Translations under genes and position numbers: made by a program | The notes under the pieces: model-generated | The model's input: the letters and a program-made list of their open reading frames with translations, nothing else | Database searches by the model: none | What the model was told of the DNA's origin: nothing | Shown here: piece after piece, positions 41,964 to 51,518 of the stretch | Position numbering within the stretch: position 1 is the first letter of the stretch | Layout: each line of letters begins with the position of its first letter | Assembly: GCF_042654245.1 (NCBI RefSeq) | Contig: NZ_JBHSGI010000031.1 | Coordinates: 124,001-188,000 of the forward strand | Reading direction: 5' to 3' | Length of the DNA stretch: 64,000 nucleotides | DNA from: Seohaeicola_A nanhaiensis | Lineage (GTDB): Bacteria; Pseudomonadota; Alphaproteobacteria; Rhodobacterales; Rhodobacteraceae

Positions 41964-43016
41964 TCAGGCTCTGCCGCCAAGCGCGGCGACCACCGCTGCC
42001 GTGATCTCGACGGTGGAGTTCCGGCCGGGACGCGTGCCGATGCCCTGCCGGGTCGCCCCCTCGATGGCCGAGAGCACATCGGCAGCGGCCCCGGTCTCGC
42101 CGAGGTGGTCCAGCATCTGGGCGCCCGACCAGATTGCCGCAATCGGATTGGCGATATTCTTGCCCGCGATATCCGGGGCCGATCCGTGCACCGGTTCGAA
42201 CATCGACGGCGCGCTGCGGTCGGGGCAGATATTGGCAGAAGCGGCAAAGCCGAGGCCGCCCTGTATCGCCGCCCCGAGATCGGTCAGGATGTCGCCGAAC
42301 AGGTTCGATGCGACCACCACGTCGAGATCCTGCGGGTTCATGACCATCTTGGCTGCCATCGCGTCGATATGCATATGGCTGACCGTCACATCCGGATAGT
42401 CGGCGGCCAGTTCGCGTGTGATCTCGTCCCAGAACACCATCGAATATTTCTGAGCGTTCGACTTGGTGACCGACGTGAGATGCCGCCGCCGCGCCCGGGC
42501 CTGCTCGAAGCCAAAGCGCAGGATGCGTTCCACCCCCTCCCGCGTGAAGATCGACGTTTCCACCGCCACTTCATTGTCGCGGCCCTGATGCACCCGCCCG
42601 CCCGCGCCGGAGTATTCACCTTCGGTGTTCTCGCGGATGCACAGGATGTCAAAGCCTTCCGCCTTAAGCGGTCCCTCCACCCCGGCCAGCAAACGATGCG
42701 GGCGGATATTGGCATATTGGTTGAAGGCCTTGCGGATCGGCAGCAACAGCCCGTGCAACGACACGGCGTCGGGCACCGTCGCAGGCCAGCCCACCGCCCC
42801 CAGGAAGATGGCATCGAAAGGCCGCAGGGTTTCGATGCCATCCTCGGGCATCATCGCGCCGGTCTTGAGGTAATGGTCGCAGGACCAGGGAAAGCGTTGC
42901 GTTTCAAGGGCGAAGCGATGCCGGCCGGCGGCCGCATTCATGACCACCATGGCCGCGTCGATGACGTCGATGCCGATGCCGTCTCCGGGGATCAGGGCGA
43001 TTTGATATGTGTTCAT
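41964..43016 (-). CDS. Isocitrate/isopropylmalate dehydrogenase family, tartrate dehydrogenase-like
   Basis: Beta-decarboxylating dehydrogenase of 350 aa. It opens with IALIPGDGIGIDVIDAA; the substrate and metal motifs are LLLPIRKAFNQYANIRPHR, CIRENTEGEYSG, KSNAQKYSMVFWDE and the NAD-loop region FEPVHGSAPDIAGKNIANP. The pattern matches tartrate dehydrogenase/decarboxylase or D-malate dehydrogenase. The ATG at 43016 is preceded by AAGGAAG; the frame upstream to 43085 is not needed. Last gene of the minus-strand series starting near 48097. It would use NAD+ and a divalent metal on a 2-hydroxy acid. Confidence 0.88.
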   Translation of the reverse strand: MNTYQIALIPGDGIGIDVIDAAMVVMNAAAGRHRFALETQRFPWSCDHYLKTGAMMPEDGIETLRPFDAIFLGAVGWPATVPDAVSLHGLLLPIRKAFNQYANIRPHRLLAGVEGPLKAEGFDILCIRENTEGEYSGAGGRVHQGRDNEVAVETSIFTREGVERILRFGFEQARARRRHLTSVTKSNAQKYSMVFWDEITRELAADYPDVTVSHMHIDAMAAKMVMNPQDLDVVVASNLFGDILTDLGAAIQGGLGFAASANICPDRSAPSMFEPVHGSAPDIAGKNIANPIAAIWSGAQMLDHLGETGAAADVLSAIEGATRQGIGTRPGRNSTVEITAAVVAALGGRA

Positions 43017-43060
43017 GTCAGCTTCCTTTGTCATGACGGATCGATCGGTAGCGATCTGGT

Positions 43061-44386
43061 TCAGAATTTCGAGACCTTGCCCCACTGGGACGTCCCGAAC
43101 CGGGCCAGACGGTATTGCGCCGTCTCGGCGATGGGGGTCCGTCCAAGTACCAGGTCGGCCACCAGATGGCCCACGCCCGGCCCGATGCCGAACCCGTGTC
43201 CGGACAGGCCGGAGGCCAGGGTCAGACCGGGAATGCCGATGTCGTTGTCAATTACCGGCACGCCGTCGGGGGTGCTGTCGATGTAGCCCGCCCAGCTTGC
43301 CTGAAGGGGTATGGCCTGAAGGTCGGGGAACATGCGGCGCGCGCGGGCCAGCGTGTCGTTCACGATGGCCTGCGAGGGTCGCGGGTCGAGAATCCGCACG
43401 CGCTCCATCGGCGTCTCGCGATCCAGGTCCCAGGTCGCCATGGTCTCGAAGCCTGATTTCCAGGCCTGCACGCCGCCGGGGACCAGCGACCGCCAGCGTC
43501 TGGCGAACATCGGCAGGAAATGCCGGCCGTTGCGGATCATGCGCGGCGTCGGGTCGACACAGCCCTTCCCCGAGATCGCCAGCGTATAGCCGCCATCGCC
43601 CCGGCGGGTCGCGGTCACGGTTGCGGTATGCAGGGCCGGCGGCAGCCCCTTGGCGCCCGGCGCCACAGACAGGATCGAACTGCGTATCGAGGCCTGCGGA
43701 AAGAAGATACCCGACTGGTGCAGGAAACTCCCCGACCAGGCGCCGCCCGCCATCACGACCTGCGGCGTCCGGATGACCCCGCGTTCGGTGACCACGGCCG
43801 AGACCGCCCCCGCCTGGGTTTCGATCCCGCGCGCGGCGCATCTCTGGATGACCACGCCGCCATGCCGCTCCACGCCCTGCGCGATCAGCGGCGCCGCGCT
43901 GGCGGGGTCGGCGATGCCATCGGTCGGCGACCAGACGCCGCCGGCCCAGGCTTTCCCCGTGACAGCGCCCCGTTCCGTGGCTTCGGCCGCGCTCAGCATA
44001 CGGGTGTCCACACCCTCGCCCCGAGCGAACCGGCCCCAGGCCGCCCAACCCTCGATCTCGGCGGGGTTGTCGGAGAGATAGAGCAGCCCGCAGCGGCGAA
44101 AGCCGAGGCCGGGGCCAATGTCCTGCATCATCTCGTCCCAGAGCGCCAGGCTGCGGGTCGAGAGCGGCAGTTCGCGCGCGTCGCGGTTCTGTTGGCGGCA
44201 CCAGCCCCAGTTCCGGCTGGACTGCTCGGCCCCGACAAGGCCCTTTTCCAGCAGGGCGACCTTCAGGCCGGATCGCGCGAGCCAATAGGCCGTGCAGACG
44301 CCGACGATTCCGGCGCCGATCACCACGCAGTCGGCGGTATCGGGAAGGTCCTCGGTCGTGGTTATTTTCTTCAGCGGCGCTGGCAT
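43061..44386 (-). CDS. FAD-dependent oxidoreductase, DAO/DadA-like
   Basis: Flavoenzyme of 441 aa. FAD motif VVIGAGIVGVCTAYWLARSG, followed by the unusual QSSRNWGWCRQQNRD at about residues 55-69, in which a cysteine sits near the flavin. The C-terminal GLTLASGLSGHGFGIGPGVG contacts FAD. Members of this group are D-amino-acid dehydrogenases or oxidases of secondary amines. It lies downstream of a hydroxyacid dehydrogenase and an aminotransferase in one transcription unit and so probably releases an oxo acid from an amino or imino acid; substrate unknown. Confidence 0.88.
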   Translation of the reverse strand: MPAPLKKITTTEDLPDTADCVVIGAGIVGVCTAYWLARSGLKVALLEKGLVGAEQSSRNWGWCRQQNRDARELPLSTRSLALWDEMMQDIGPGLGFRRCGLLYLSDNPAEIEGWAAWGRFARGEGVDTRMLSAAEATERGAVTGKAWAGGVWSPTDGIADPASAAPLIAQGVERHGGVVIQRCAARGIETQAGAVSAVVTERGVIRTPQVVMAGGAWSGSFLHQSGIFFPQASIRSSILSVAPGAKGLPPALHTATVTATRRGDGGYTLAISGKGCVDPTPRMIRNGRHFLPMFARRWRSLVPGGVQAWKSGFETMATWDLDRETPMERVRILDPRPSQAIVNDTLARARRMFPDLQAIPLQASWAGYIDSTPDGVPVIDNDIGIPGLTLASGLSGHGFGIGPGVGHLVADLVLGRTPIAETAQYRLARFGTSQWGKVSKF

Positions 44387-44474
44387 CGTGGTCTCCGCAG
44401 GTGCGCAATCGGGCGCATTGGTGGCCGGGTGGTCCCGGAAATCGCGGCACTGAATCAGGCGCCGCGACCCGCGC

Positions 44475-45386
44475 TCAATACCCTCGGCCCGGATCGACGC
44501 GCCCCGGCAATGGGCGGTTCTCGCGCGTTGCCCGGATCACCGAGAGTGCATGAAGCGCCCCGGTCCGGTGATCCGTTTCCGCCGCCACATGTGGGGTGAT
44601 GATCACGCGCGGATCGCGCCAGGCCCAGTGATCGGCCGGCAATGGTTCGGGGTTGGTCACGTCCAGCATCGCGGAGCGCAGCGCGCCCCGGTCCAGCGCG
44701 GCGCGCATCGCGTCCATGTCCAGCTGCGCCCCGCGCCCGGCATGAACCAGCGCCGCGCCCGCGGGCAGTCTGGCGAAGAGGTCGGCGTTCAGGATACCGC
44801 GCGTCTGGTCGGTCAGTGGCAGCAGACAGACGAGAATGTCGCTCTGCGCCAGGAAGTCATCGGTCCCCGAGGCGTCGAACACCGGAACGCCCGCCGCCGC
44901 ACGGCCCGAACGCGACCAGCCGCTGACCCTGAACCCCAGCGCGCCGAGGGTTTCCGCCGCCAGCGTGCCGATCCGGCCCATCCCCATGATCCCCACGCGC
45001 GCGGTTCGGGCATGGACGGTCTCCTGCGCCTTCCACAGACCCTGCTCGGCCTGCGCCAGATAGTCCTTCATCCGGCGGTGCAGCATCAGCGTGGCCATCA
45101 CCACCCAGTCGCGCACCATCTCCTCGATCCCAGGATCGAGCGTGCGCACCAGTTCCACGCCCTGGGGCATGGGCGGCATCTGGTCCACCCCCGCGCCGGC
45201 GCTGATCACGACGCGCAGGTTGGGGTAGCGGCGCAAATCCTTCGGTGGCATCCAGCACAAGAGATGGGTGATCGCTGCGGGATCGGTTACCGCCTCTTCG
45301 CCGATGACAAGCGCTTCGCCCGCCTCGGCGAAGACCTCGGCCCAGACGGCCGCGCGTTCGGGTTTGGACAAGAACAGCAGGGCCAT
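44475..45386 (-). CDS. D-2-hydroxyacid dehydrogenase (GhrA-like)
   Basis: NAD(P)-dependent 2-hydroxyacid dehydrogenase of 303 aa, glyoxylate/hydroxypyruvate reductase A type. The nucleotide motif is GIMGMGRIGTLAAETL. Substrate and catalytic residues: VISAGAGVDQM, the arginine in VHAGRGAQL, the glutamate in DVTNPEPLPADHW and the histidine in ITPHVAAETDH. Start at ATG 45386, overlapping the aminotransferase stop by one base (TGATG). It would reduce a 2-oxo acid produced by the flanking aminotransferase or flavoenzyme, or run in reverse. Confidence 0.9.
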   Translation of the reverse strand: MALLFLSKPERAAVWAEVFAEAGEALVIGEEAVTDPAAITHLLCWMPPKDLRRYPNLRVVISAGAGVDQMPPMPQGVELVRTLDPGIEEMVRDWVVMATLMLHRRMKDYLAQAEQGLWKAQETVHARTARVGIMGMGRIGTLAAETLGALGFRVSGWSRSGRAAAGVPVFDASGTDDFLAQSDILVCLLPLTDQTRGILNADLFARLPAGAALVHAGRGAQLDMDAMRAALDRGALRSAMLDVTNPEPLPADHWAWRDPRVIITPHVAAETDHRTGALHALSVIRATRENRPLPGRVDPGRGY

Positions 45387-46759
45387 CAGCGCACCACACC
45401 GCGCAGTTCCGGATCGTCGAGCGTGAGATCCAGAACCCGGCGGGTTCGGGCCACGATCTCGTCGATCTCTGCCTCGGTACAGCAGAGCGGCGGCGCATAG
45501 CCGAAAATGCCCTGGGCGAAGGACCGGATCACCAGCCCCTGCTCCCACGCGCGGTCGAAGAGCCGCGTGGCGGGCTGCATGTCGGCCGGCAGCGGCGTTT
45601 TTTTCGCCTTGTCGGTGACGAGTTCCAACGCCGCCAGCATCCCGCGCCCGCGCACATCGCCGACCAGCGGATGATCGCGCAATGTCTCGAGCCCGGCCAT
45701 CAGCCGTTTCCCGGCGCGGATGCCGTTTTCGAATATGCCGCCCTCGTAGAGCGCCAGCACCTCCAACGCCACGGCGGCCGAGACCGGATGCGCCGAATAG
45801 GTAAACCCGTGGCCGATTGCCCGGGCGCCGGCCCCTTCGGCGATGACCTGGTAGACGTGATCCGACATCAGCACCGCCCCCATCGGCACATAGCCCGAGG
45901 TCAACCCCTTGGCGCAGGTCAGCAGGTCGGGCACGATGCCTTCATCGGCGCAGGCAAAGATCGGCCCGGTGCGGCCAAATCCGGTGATGACCTCGTCGGC
46001 GATGAAGAGGATGCCCAGCTCGGCACAGAGATCGCGCATGGCCTTGAGCCAGCCGGGTGGCGGAACCAGCACGCCGCCTGACCCCTGAATCGGCTCGACA
46101 TAGAAGGCCGCCACACGGTCGGCGCCGATCTCGTCCACCTTGGCGCGCAGCTCGGCCACCGAAGCGGCGATGACCGCCTGCGGGTCGTCGCCCAGCGGAT
46201 TGCGGTAGAGGTAATGCGACGAGATCTTGTGCTGCCAGGCGTAGGGGACGCCGAATCCGTCATGAAAGCCCGGCAGCGCGGTCAGGCCCGCTCCCATCGT
46301 GGTTGACCCGTGATAGCCCTGCTCCACCGAGATGAACTGGTCGCGGTCGGCCTGCCCCCGGGCGTGCCAGTAATACCGGACGAACCGGATCGTACTGTCC
46401 ACCGCATCGGAGCCGCCCAGGGTGAAATAGACGTGGTTCAGATCGCCCGGAGCCCGCTCGGCCAGCGCGGCGGCCAGACGGATCGGCGGCTCGGATCCCA
46501 GATCGAAATAGCCCGTGGCATAGGGCAGCCGGCGCATCTGTTCGGCCGCCGCCTCGACGATGCTTTCGTGACCGTATCCGGCGTTCACGCACCACAGGCC
46601 CGCGAAGCCGTCCAGCAGCTCGCGCCCGGTGTCGTCGGTCAGGGTCGCACCCTTGGCCGACCTCAGAACGCGGACGCCGCGCGCCTCGTGGCCCCGGAAT
46701 GACGAGACCGGGTGAATGAGGTGCTGGCGATCCAGCTCGTGCAGAGAGTTGGTCAACAT
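45386..46759 (-). CDS. Class III aminotransferase (omega-amino acid type)
   Basis: PLP-dependent aminotransferase of 457 aa. The PLP lysine is in LLTCAKGLTSGYVPMGAV; FIADEVITGFGRTG carries the aspartate that binds the pyridine nitrogen, and EQGYHGSTTMG and HGFTYSAHPVS are class III signatures. Such enzymes transfer amino groups from beta-alanine, GABA, polyamines or taurine-like donors to pyruvate. I chose the ATG at 46759 (MLTNSLHELD); ATG 46771 is also possible. The gene follows a GNAT gene by about 17 nt and is coupled to the hydroxyacid dehydrogenase. Confidence 0.9.
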   Translation of the reverse strand: MLTNSLHELDRQHLIHPVSSFRGHEARGVRVLRSAKGATLTDDTGRELLDGFAGLWCVNAGYGHESIVEAAAEQMRRLPYATGYFDLGSEPPIRLAAALAERAPGDLNHVYFTLGGSDAVDSTIRFVRYYWHARGQADRDQFISVEQGYHGSTTMGAGLTALPGFHDGFGVPYAWQHKISSHYLYRNPLGDDPQAVIAASVAELRAKVDEIGADRVAAFYVEPIQGSGGVLVPPPGWLKAMRDLCAELGILFIADEVITGFGRTGPIFACADEGIVPDLLTCAKGLTSGYVPMGAVLMSDHVYQVIAEGAGARAIGHGFTYSAHPVSAAVALEVLALYEGGIFENGIRAGKRLMAGLETLRDHPLVGDVRGRGMLAALELVTDKAKKTPLPADMQPATRLFDRAWEQGLVIRSFAQGIFGYAPPLCCTEAEIDEIVARTRRVLDLTLDDPELRGVVR

Positions 46760-46776
46760 GATCTGTCCCATTCGAA

Positions 46777-47625
46777 TTAACCAAGTGCCTGCGACACAAG
46801 CCCGAAGGTCTTGAAGTCCGAGGGCGCGCGGTCTTTCGCGCCTCGATTCATGGCGGTGCTGACGCCCGCAAGCGCCAGTCCCAGCCGCGTTGCAGTCTCG
46901 CCGAGCCCTGCGTCGCCCGGCAGGTCGACGCGCATATGCTGCCCGGCGCAGCGGTGTGCGGCCTCGGCCATCAGCGCCGCTGCATGGGCCGCGTCCCGCG
47001 CGACAACCGGCCCAAGCACCCGCCCCTGCCCGAAATCGCGCAGCAAGGCGAACCCGCCGTCGTCGCTGCGCAGCACTTCGCCGCGCGCGGCGATCGTCGC
47101 CAGCAAACCGGCCCGCGACATCCCCGAAGCCTGCTGATCCAGCGCCGCCAGCGCGGGCACATCCTGCGCGTCGCCGGTCCGTATCGGCAACTCGGGCCGC
47201 GCATCCTGCGCGGTGCCCTGGTGTTTGCGCACCTCTCCGCAAGGCAGGAACCCCAGTTTTTCATACAAAGGCCGTCCGTCTTCGGTGGCGACCAGCCGCA
47301 ATTCGCGCGCCCCGCCAAGGGGAATGACCCGGTCCATCAGCGCCCGACCCAACCCGCGCCCGCGCATTCGAGCGTCGACGATGATCATGTTGATCATTGC
47401 CACGTCGCCGAGGAGCGAGCACAGCGCTGTCCCCACCACATCGTCACCGAGCAGCGCCACGACCCCTTCGGAGACCGACCGCGTGAGCTGCCAGTCGTCG
47501 GCGCGATGGGGCCACCCGGCCTGGGCGGACAGGCGCAGCGCGCCGTGCAGGTGAGCGTCCTCGAAGGGGACGATCCGGATATCGTCGTCGGGCTGCGTGG
47601 CCGGGCGGGGACGTGGGGCAGTCAT
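46777..47625 (-). CDS. GNAT family N-acetyltransferase with C-terminal domain
   Basis: Protein of 282 aa. Its N-terminal half is a GNAT domain whose acetyl-CoA motif is RMRGRGLGRALMDRV, with YEKLGFLPCGEV as motif B. The C-terminal half resembles the Acetyltransf_18-type domain, with DQQASGMSRAGLL and RVLGPVVARDAAHAAALMAE. A second protein of the same layout is encoded at 50302-51252, so the window has a paralogous pair. SD GGAAC precedes ATG 47625. Acetylation of an amine or amino acid substrate of the neighbouring enzymes is a reasonable guess. Confidence 0.85.
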   Translation of the reverse strand: MTAPRPRPATQPDDDIRIVPFEDAHLHGALRLSAQAGWPHRADDWQLTRSVSEGVVALLGDDVVGTALCSLLGDVAMINMIIVDARMRGRGLGRALMDRVIPLGGARELRLVATEDGRPLYEKLGFLPCGEVRKHQGTAQDARPELPIRTGDAQDVPALAALDQQASGMSRAGLLATIAARGEVLRSDDGGFALLRDFGQGRVLGPVVARDAAHAAALMAEAAHRCAGQHMRVDLPGDAGLGETATRLGLALAGVSTAMNRGAKDRAPSDFKTFGLVSQALG

Positions 47626-47725
47626 GCGAGTTCCGTTCCGTTTGGCCCGAGCTGAGATCCTTGCGGGCGGCAGTTTCATTCTGATGCGGGCGGGCCACTT
47701 CTCGCCTTGCCGAGGCGCGGCGCCT

Positions 47726-48097
47726 TCAGGCGTCAGGCGGCGACACGAAGACGTAGATCTTGCGCAGCGTCTCGAGCGTCTTCCACTGGCCGGTAAATCC
47801 CGGTTTCATCAGAAAGCTGTCGCCCGCGCCAAAGGTATATGTGGCGCCGCCGTCTTCGGTGATCTCGGCGCGGCCCGAGAGGATGTGGCAGAATTCGAAG
47901 GCTTCGCCCTTTATCGACTTTGTCGTTCCGGGCGTGGCTTCCCAAATGCCCGAGTCGACCCGGGACCCGCCGGCCAGTACCTCGTCCAAAGCCCAGGTGC
48001 GAAAGGTGGGCGCGCCTTCGATCAGGCGGTCCGGGTCCGCCACATCTTCGCGCGGCGCGAATGCGGGGGCGGTGTCGAGCGGGACGATAAGGGCCAT
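47726..48097 (-). CDS. Cupin domain protein
   Basis: Small cupin of 123 aa, DUF861/(S)-ureidoglycine aminohydrolase-like. The two cupin motifs are GTTKSIKGEAFEFCHILSGR and YTFGAGDSFLMKPGFTGQW. Proteins of this type often accompany amine- and amino-acid-oxidising operons, where their role is rarely known. It is the first gene of the minus-strand unit (cupin, GNAT, aminotransferase, dehydrogenase, flavoenzyme, tartrate dehydrogenase-like), divergent from the HAD gene across 220 bp. Confidence 0.85.
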   Translation of the reverse strand: MALIVPLDTAPAFAPREDVADPDRLIEGAPTFRTWALDEVLAGGSRVDSGIWEATPGTTKSIKGEAFEFCHILSGRAEITEDGGATYTFGAGDSFLMKPGFTGQWKTLETLRKIYVFVSPPDA

Positions 48098-48317
48098 GGT
48101 GCGTGCTTTCTCTTGTAGCGCCGAAGAGGCGCGTCATGCATTCCTGCAGACTGCACCAGTTTGCCCGGCGATGCAGACCAAAGACTCCGCCCCGGCGGCA
48201 GGTCATGCCGGATCGCGCGCGATAATCGCAATTTAATGCTCGCGTTCGGGAAAACGCGGCAAGCCCTTCGGCGCGAAGGCGACGAACATGTAGCCAACGC
48301 AACGCCCGGAGAGACCC

Positions 48318-48983
48318 ATGACCGTCCGTCCCAAGTTCATCACCTTCGACTGCCATGGCACGATGATCTTCTTCAACATGGAAGGCGCCGCGCGCGATCA
48401 CTACGCCGAGCAGCTGTCGCCCGAGCAGATGGACGCCTTTGTCGCCAATTTCTCGGCCTACCGGCTGGATGAAGTGCTGGGCGCCTGGAAGCCTTATGCC
48501 GAGGTCGTCCACAACGCGCTTGAACGCACCTGCAAGCGCAACGGCATTGCCTTCGACCCGGCGGTGGCCGAAGAGATCTATGCGCGTGTGCCGACCTGGG
48601 GTCCGCATCCGGACGTTCCTGCGGGTCTGGCCAAGATCGGCGACAAGATCCCGCTGGTAGCCCTGACCAATTCGATGAACGCGCAGATCCCGCACAACAT
48701 CGCAAAACTCGGCGCCCCCATCGCCCATGTCTGCACTGCGGAAAGCGCAGGGGCCTACAAGCCGCATATGAAGGCGTTCGAGTATCTGTTCGACACCCTG
48801 GGCTGTGGTCCAGAGGACGTGCTGCACGTCTCGTCCAGCTTCCGCTACGACCTGATGACGGCGCATGATCTCGGCATAAAGAACAAGGTCTGGGTCAACC
48901 GTGGCCACGAACCGGCCAACCCCTATTACGGCTACACCGAGATCAAGGATGTTTCCGGACTGGCCGCGGTTGTGGGTCTCTGA
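48318..48983 (+). CDS. Haloacid dehalogenase, type II (L-2-haloacid dehalogenase-like)
   Basis: HAD-superfamily enzyme of 221 aa. Nucleophile D11 in FDCHGTM, motif II in ALTNSMN, lysine in GAYKPHMKAF and the SSSFRYDLMTA loop, which is the type II dehalogenase form of motif IV. The cap domain lies between motifs I and II. Many such proteins in amine-catabolic clusters have no proven dehalogenase activity. SD GGAGAG precedes the start. The flavoenzyme gene follows after 16 nt, so they are co-transcribed. Confidence 0.88.
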   Translation: MTVRPKFITFDCHGTMIFFNMEGAARDHYAEQLSPEQMDAFVANFSAYRLDEVLGAWKPYAEVVHNALERTCKRNGIAFDPAVAEEIYARVPTWGPHPDVPAGLAKIGDKIPLVALTNSMNAQIPHNIAKLGAPIAHVCTAESAGAYKPHMKAFEYLFDTLGCGPEDVLHVSSSFRYDLMTAHDLGIKNKVWVNRGHEPANPYYGYTEIKDVSGLAAVVGL

Positions 48984-48999
48984 CACCCCGGAGGCTTTG

Positions 49000-50289
49000 A
49001 TGCAATTCACGTCCTACTGGCACGACACGGCCCCTGTTTTTGCCCAGGCCCAGAGGGGGCCCGTAACCGGAAAGGTCGATGTCGCGGTCATTGGCGGCGG
49101 CTTTACCGGGCTGAACGCGGCGCTGCGTCTTGCCCGAGCGGGCGTCAGCGTCGCGGTGCTGGAGGCCGCCCATGTCGGCGCCGGCGGGTCGGGCCGCAAC
49201 GGCGGTCATCTCAACAATGGCATGGCGCATGGCTATGCCGAGGCAAAGGCGCATCTCGGACCGGAGCGGGCCCGCGCGCTGTACAAGGCTTATGACCGTT
49301 CGATCGACATGATCGAAAACGTGATCGCCGACGAAGGCATCGCCTGCAATTTCCGCCGCTCGGGCAAGCTCAAGCTGGCCTCCAGAGCCTCGCATGTCGA
49401 TGGGCTGCGGCGCGGATTCGAGCTGATCCACCGCGACGTGGATCCCGACACGTGCTGGCTGGACAAGGCCGAGCTGGCGGACGAGATCGGATCGCCGGAA
49501 TTTCACGGCGCGATGCTCTATGGCAAGTCGGCGATGATGCACATGGGCCGTTATGTCACCGGTCTGGCCGATGCCGCGCACCGTCATGGCGCCCTGATCT
49601 GGGAACACGCGCCCCTTCTCGCGCGCGAGCGCGCCGGTAACGGCTGGGCGCTGAAGACGCCCGACGGCACGCTGACTGCCGACCGCATCATTGTCGCAAC
49701 CGGCGCGTATTCGGGCGTCGTGCCCAAGGCGCCGCTGGCCTACTTCCGCAAGCGCATCATCTCGGTTGGCTCTTTCATCGTCGCCACCCGGCCGCTGACG
49801 CCGCAGGAGGTCGCTGAGACCATGCCGGGCAACCGCACCTGCGTCACCTCGATGAATATCGGCAACTATTTCCGCCTGTCACCGGACAACCGCCTGATCT
49901 TCGGCGGGCGCGCCCGCTTTTCGGCCACCTCAGACCAGCAGTCCGATGCCCTCTCCGGGCAGGTGTTGCGCCGCTCGATGGCCCGGATTTTCCCGCAGCT
50001 GGCCGATATAGAGCTGGACTATTGCTGGGGCGGGCTGGTCGGCATGACCAAGGATCGTTATCCGCGCGCGGGCGAGGCCGAGGGCATGATCTACGGCATG
50101 GGCTATTCCGGCCACGGCGCGCAGCTGTCCACGCTGATCGGTCAGGCGCTGGCCGATATGGCCCTGGGGCGAAAGGACACGAACCCGCTGGACGGGCTCG
50201 AGTGGCCGGCCATCCCGCTGCACACGGGCAAGCCCTGGTTCCTGCCGCTGGTCGGGATGTGGTTTGCCATGAAGGACCGTTTGTCCTGA
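49000..50289 (+). CDS. FAD-dependent oxidoreductase, PuuB/gamma-glutamylputrescine oxidase-like
   Basis: DAO-family flavoenzyme of 429 aa. The N-terminal TSYWHDTAP is typical of the PuuB/OrdL group. FAD motif VAVIGGGFTGLNAALRLA, then GSGRNGGHLNNGM near the isoalloxazine; C-terminal IYGMGYSGHGAQLSTLIG. Such enzymes oxidise glutamylated or N-substituted amines to aldehydes. SD GGAGG precedes ATG 49000; the frame to 48901 overlaps the HAD gene and is rejected. Paired with GNAT paralogues nearby, oxidation of an acylated polyamine-type substrate is conceivable (inference). Convergent with the GNAT gene 12 bp away. Confidence 0.88.
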   Translation: MQFTSYWHDTAPVFAQAQRGPVTGKVDVAVIGGGFTGLNAALRLARAGVSVAVLEAAHVGAGGSGRNGGHLNNGMAHGYAEAKAHLGPERARALYKAYDRSIDMIENVIADEGIACNFRRSGKLKLASRASHVDGLRRGFELIHRDVDPDTCWLDKAELADEIGSPEFHGAMLYGKSAMMHMGRYVTGLADAAHRHGALIWEHAPLLARERAGNGWALKTPDGTLTADRIIVATGAYSGVVPKAPLAYFRKRIISVGSFIVATRPLTPQEVAETMPGNRTCVTSMNIGNYFRLSPDNRLIFGGRARFSATSDQQSDALSGQVLRRSMARIFPQLADIELDYCWGGLVGMTKDRYPRAGEAEGMIYGMGYSGHGAQLSTLIGQALADMALGRKDTNPLDGLEWPAIPLHTGKPWFLPLVGMWFAMKDRLS

Positions 50290-50301
50290 CGACCCGGAGG
50301 G

Positions 50302-51252
50302 CTATCCCAGGGAGTGCGCGGCAAGACCGTAGAGAATGGCGCCCGTCTCGGCCCGCCGCTGACGGCCGATCCGCATCTCGGTTGTGGTGTCGAAAACACC
50401 CAACCCTGCGGCCGCCAGAAAGGCCTTGAAATGTTCGCTTTGCTGCGGTGTGTCCATCCGGACGAACCCGCCTTCGTGCTGCCGGATCAGCGGCGCGCAA
50501 AGCTGCATCGCCATCTGGTCGTCTTCGGCCACAACCGGGCCGATCACTGTGCCCTTGCCAAAGGGACGCGCCAGCGCAAAGCCGCTCACCACGCCGTCGC
50601 GCAGCGCGACAATGCCGGTGGACTCGCGCAACAGCGCTGCCCTCGTGACGCGGCGGTCGGCGCCATAGGCGCGGGTGTCCAGCGCACCAATCGCCTCGTG
50701 ATCGGCGGGCTCCGATGGGCGCACCTCCAGACCGGCGACCGGCGCCGGCAGATGCGCCAGCCGTGCAATCCCCTGCTGCTGCCAGATCGTCGCGACGATT
50801 TCGAAACCGGCGTCGCGATACAGCCGGAACCCCGAACGAGTCGCCGTCAGCCGGATATCGCGCCCCTCGCAATCGAGCAGGATACGCCGCAGGAGCTCGC
50901 GGCCGACGCCCTGAGTCTGAAGACGCGGCGTGGTGGCCATCATGCCAAGCATCGCAAAGTCTTCGCCTGACAGGAAATACATGCCCGACCCCAGGGGGCG
51001 GCCGATCTCGTCGCGGGCGATGTAGCCCTTGCCCAGAGACAGCAGCATGTCGTGATCCGAAGCCCGGTGCGGCCAGAATACGGAAACCGTCAGCGCGTGC
51101 AGCAAATCCCGGTCCGACGCGACCAGCGGCTGGATGTCGGCCTCGTAACTGTCCAGCCTCAGACGTTCATCCGGATCGGGCGAGGCGCTGGTCATGAAGG
51201 ACTTGTAACGCGCAGCGCTGTCCCTGTCGCCATAAGGGCCTTCGACCTGCAT
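50302..51252 (-). CDS. GNAT family N-acetyltransferase with C-terminal domain, second copy
   Basis: Protein of 316 aa (297 aa if ATG 51195 is used). GNAT motif A is RLQTQGVGRELLRRI and motif B YRDAGFEIVATI; the C-terminal domain carries DTRAYGADRRVTRAALLRE and TVIGPVVAEDDQMAMQL, parallel to RVLGPVVARD in the copy at 46777-47625. Same two-domain layout, clearly paralogous. It is downstream of the flavoenzyme and dipeptide-type ABC genes, separated by 266 bp that contain no other gene. Acetyl acceptor unknown. Confidence 0.82.
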   Translation of the reverse strand: MQVEGPYGDRDSAARYKSFMTSASPDPDERLRLDSYEADIQPLVASDRDLLHALTVSVFWPHRASDHDMLLSLGKGYIARDEIGRPLGSGMYFLSGEDFAMLGMMATTPRLQTQGVGRELLRRILLDCEGRDIRLTATRSGFRLYRDAGFEIVATIWQQQGIARLAHLPAPVAGLEVRPSEPADHEAIGALDTRAYGADRRVTRAALLRESTGIVALRDGVVSGFALARPFGKGTVIGPVVAEDDQMAMQLCAPLIRQHEGGFVRMDTPQQSEHFKAFLAAAGLGVFDTTTEMRIGRQRRAETGAILYGLAAHSLG

Positions 51253-51518
51253 TCGCTTCCAATCCTGTCCTCTGTCAGCGCACCGTCCGGCCGGGCCCCT
51301 CAGGCCCGATTTGACCGGATTCCGACGCACATTTCCACCGAAAGGCGGCGAAGGATGCAATTTTCTGCCGCGTGCGGATGGCCCTAAGCTTGCACGGACT
51401 TCTGACGCGGCACGGGGACTCCGGCTTGCCCGGGCGGTGTTTCAACACGGAACCCGAGGTTGCGCTTGCTGCGAAAACGGCCAGTCTTTTGCCTCCTCCG
51501 GGTCCATGCCGGATGGCA

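Noticed and set aside
46760..47242. Upstream extension of the class III aminotransferase frame
   Set aside because: The added residues are a low-complexity Arg/Ala/Gly shadow of the GNAT gene; the family N-terminus begins near 46759-46771.
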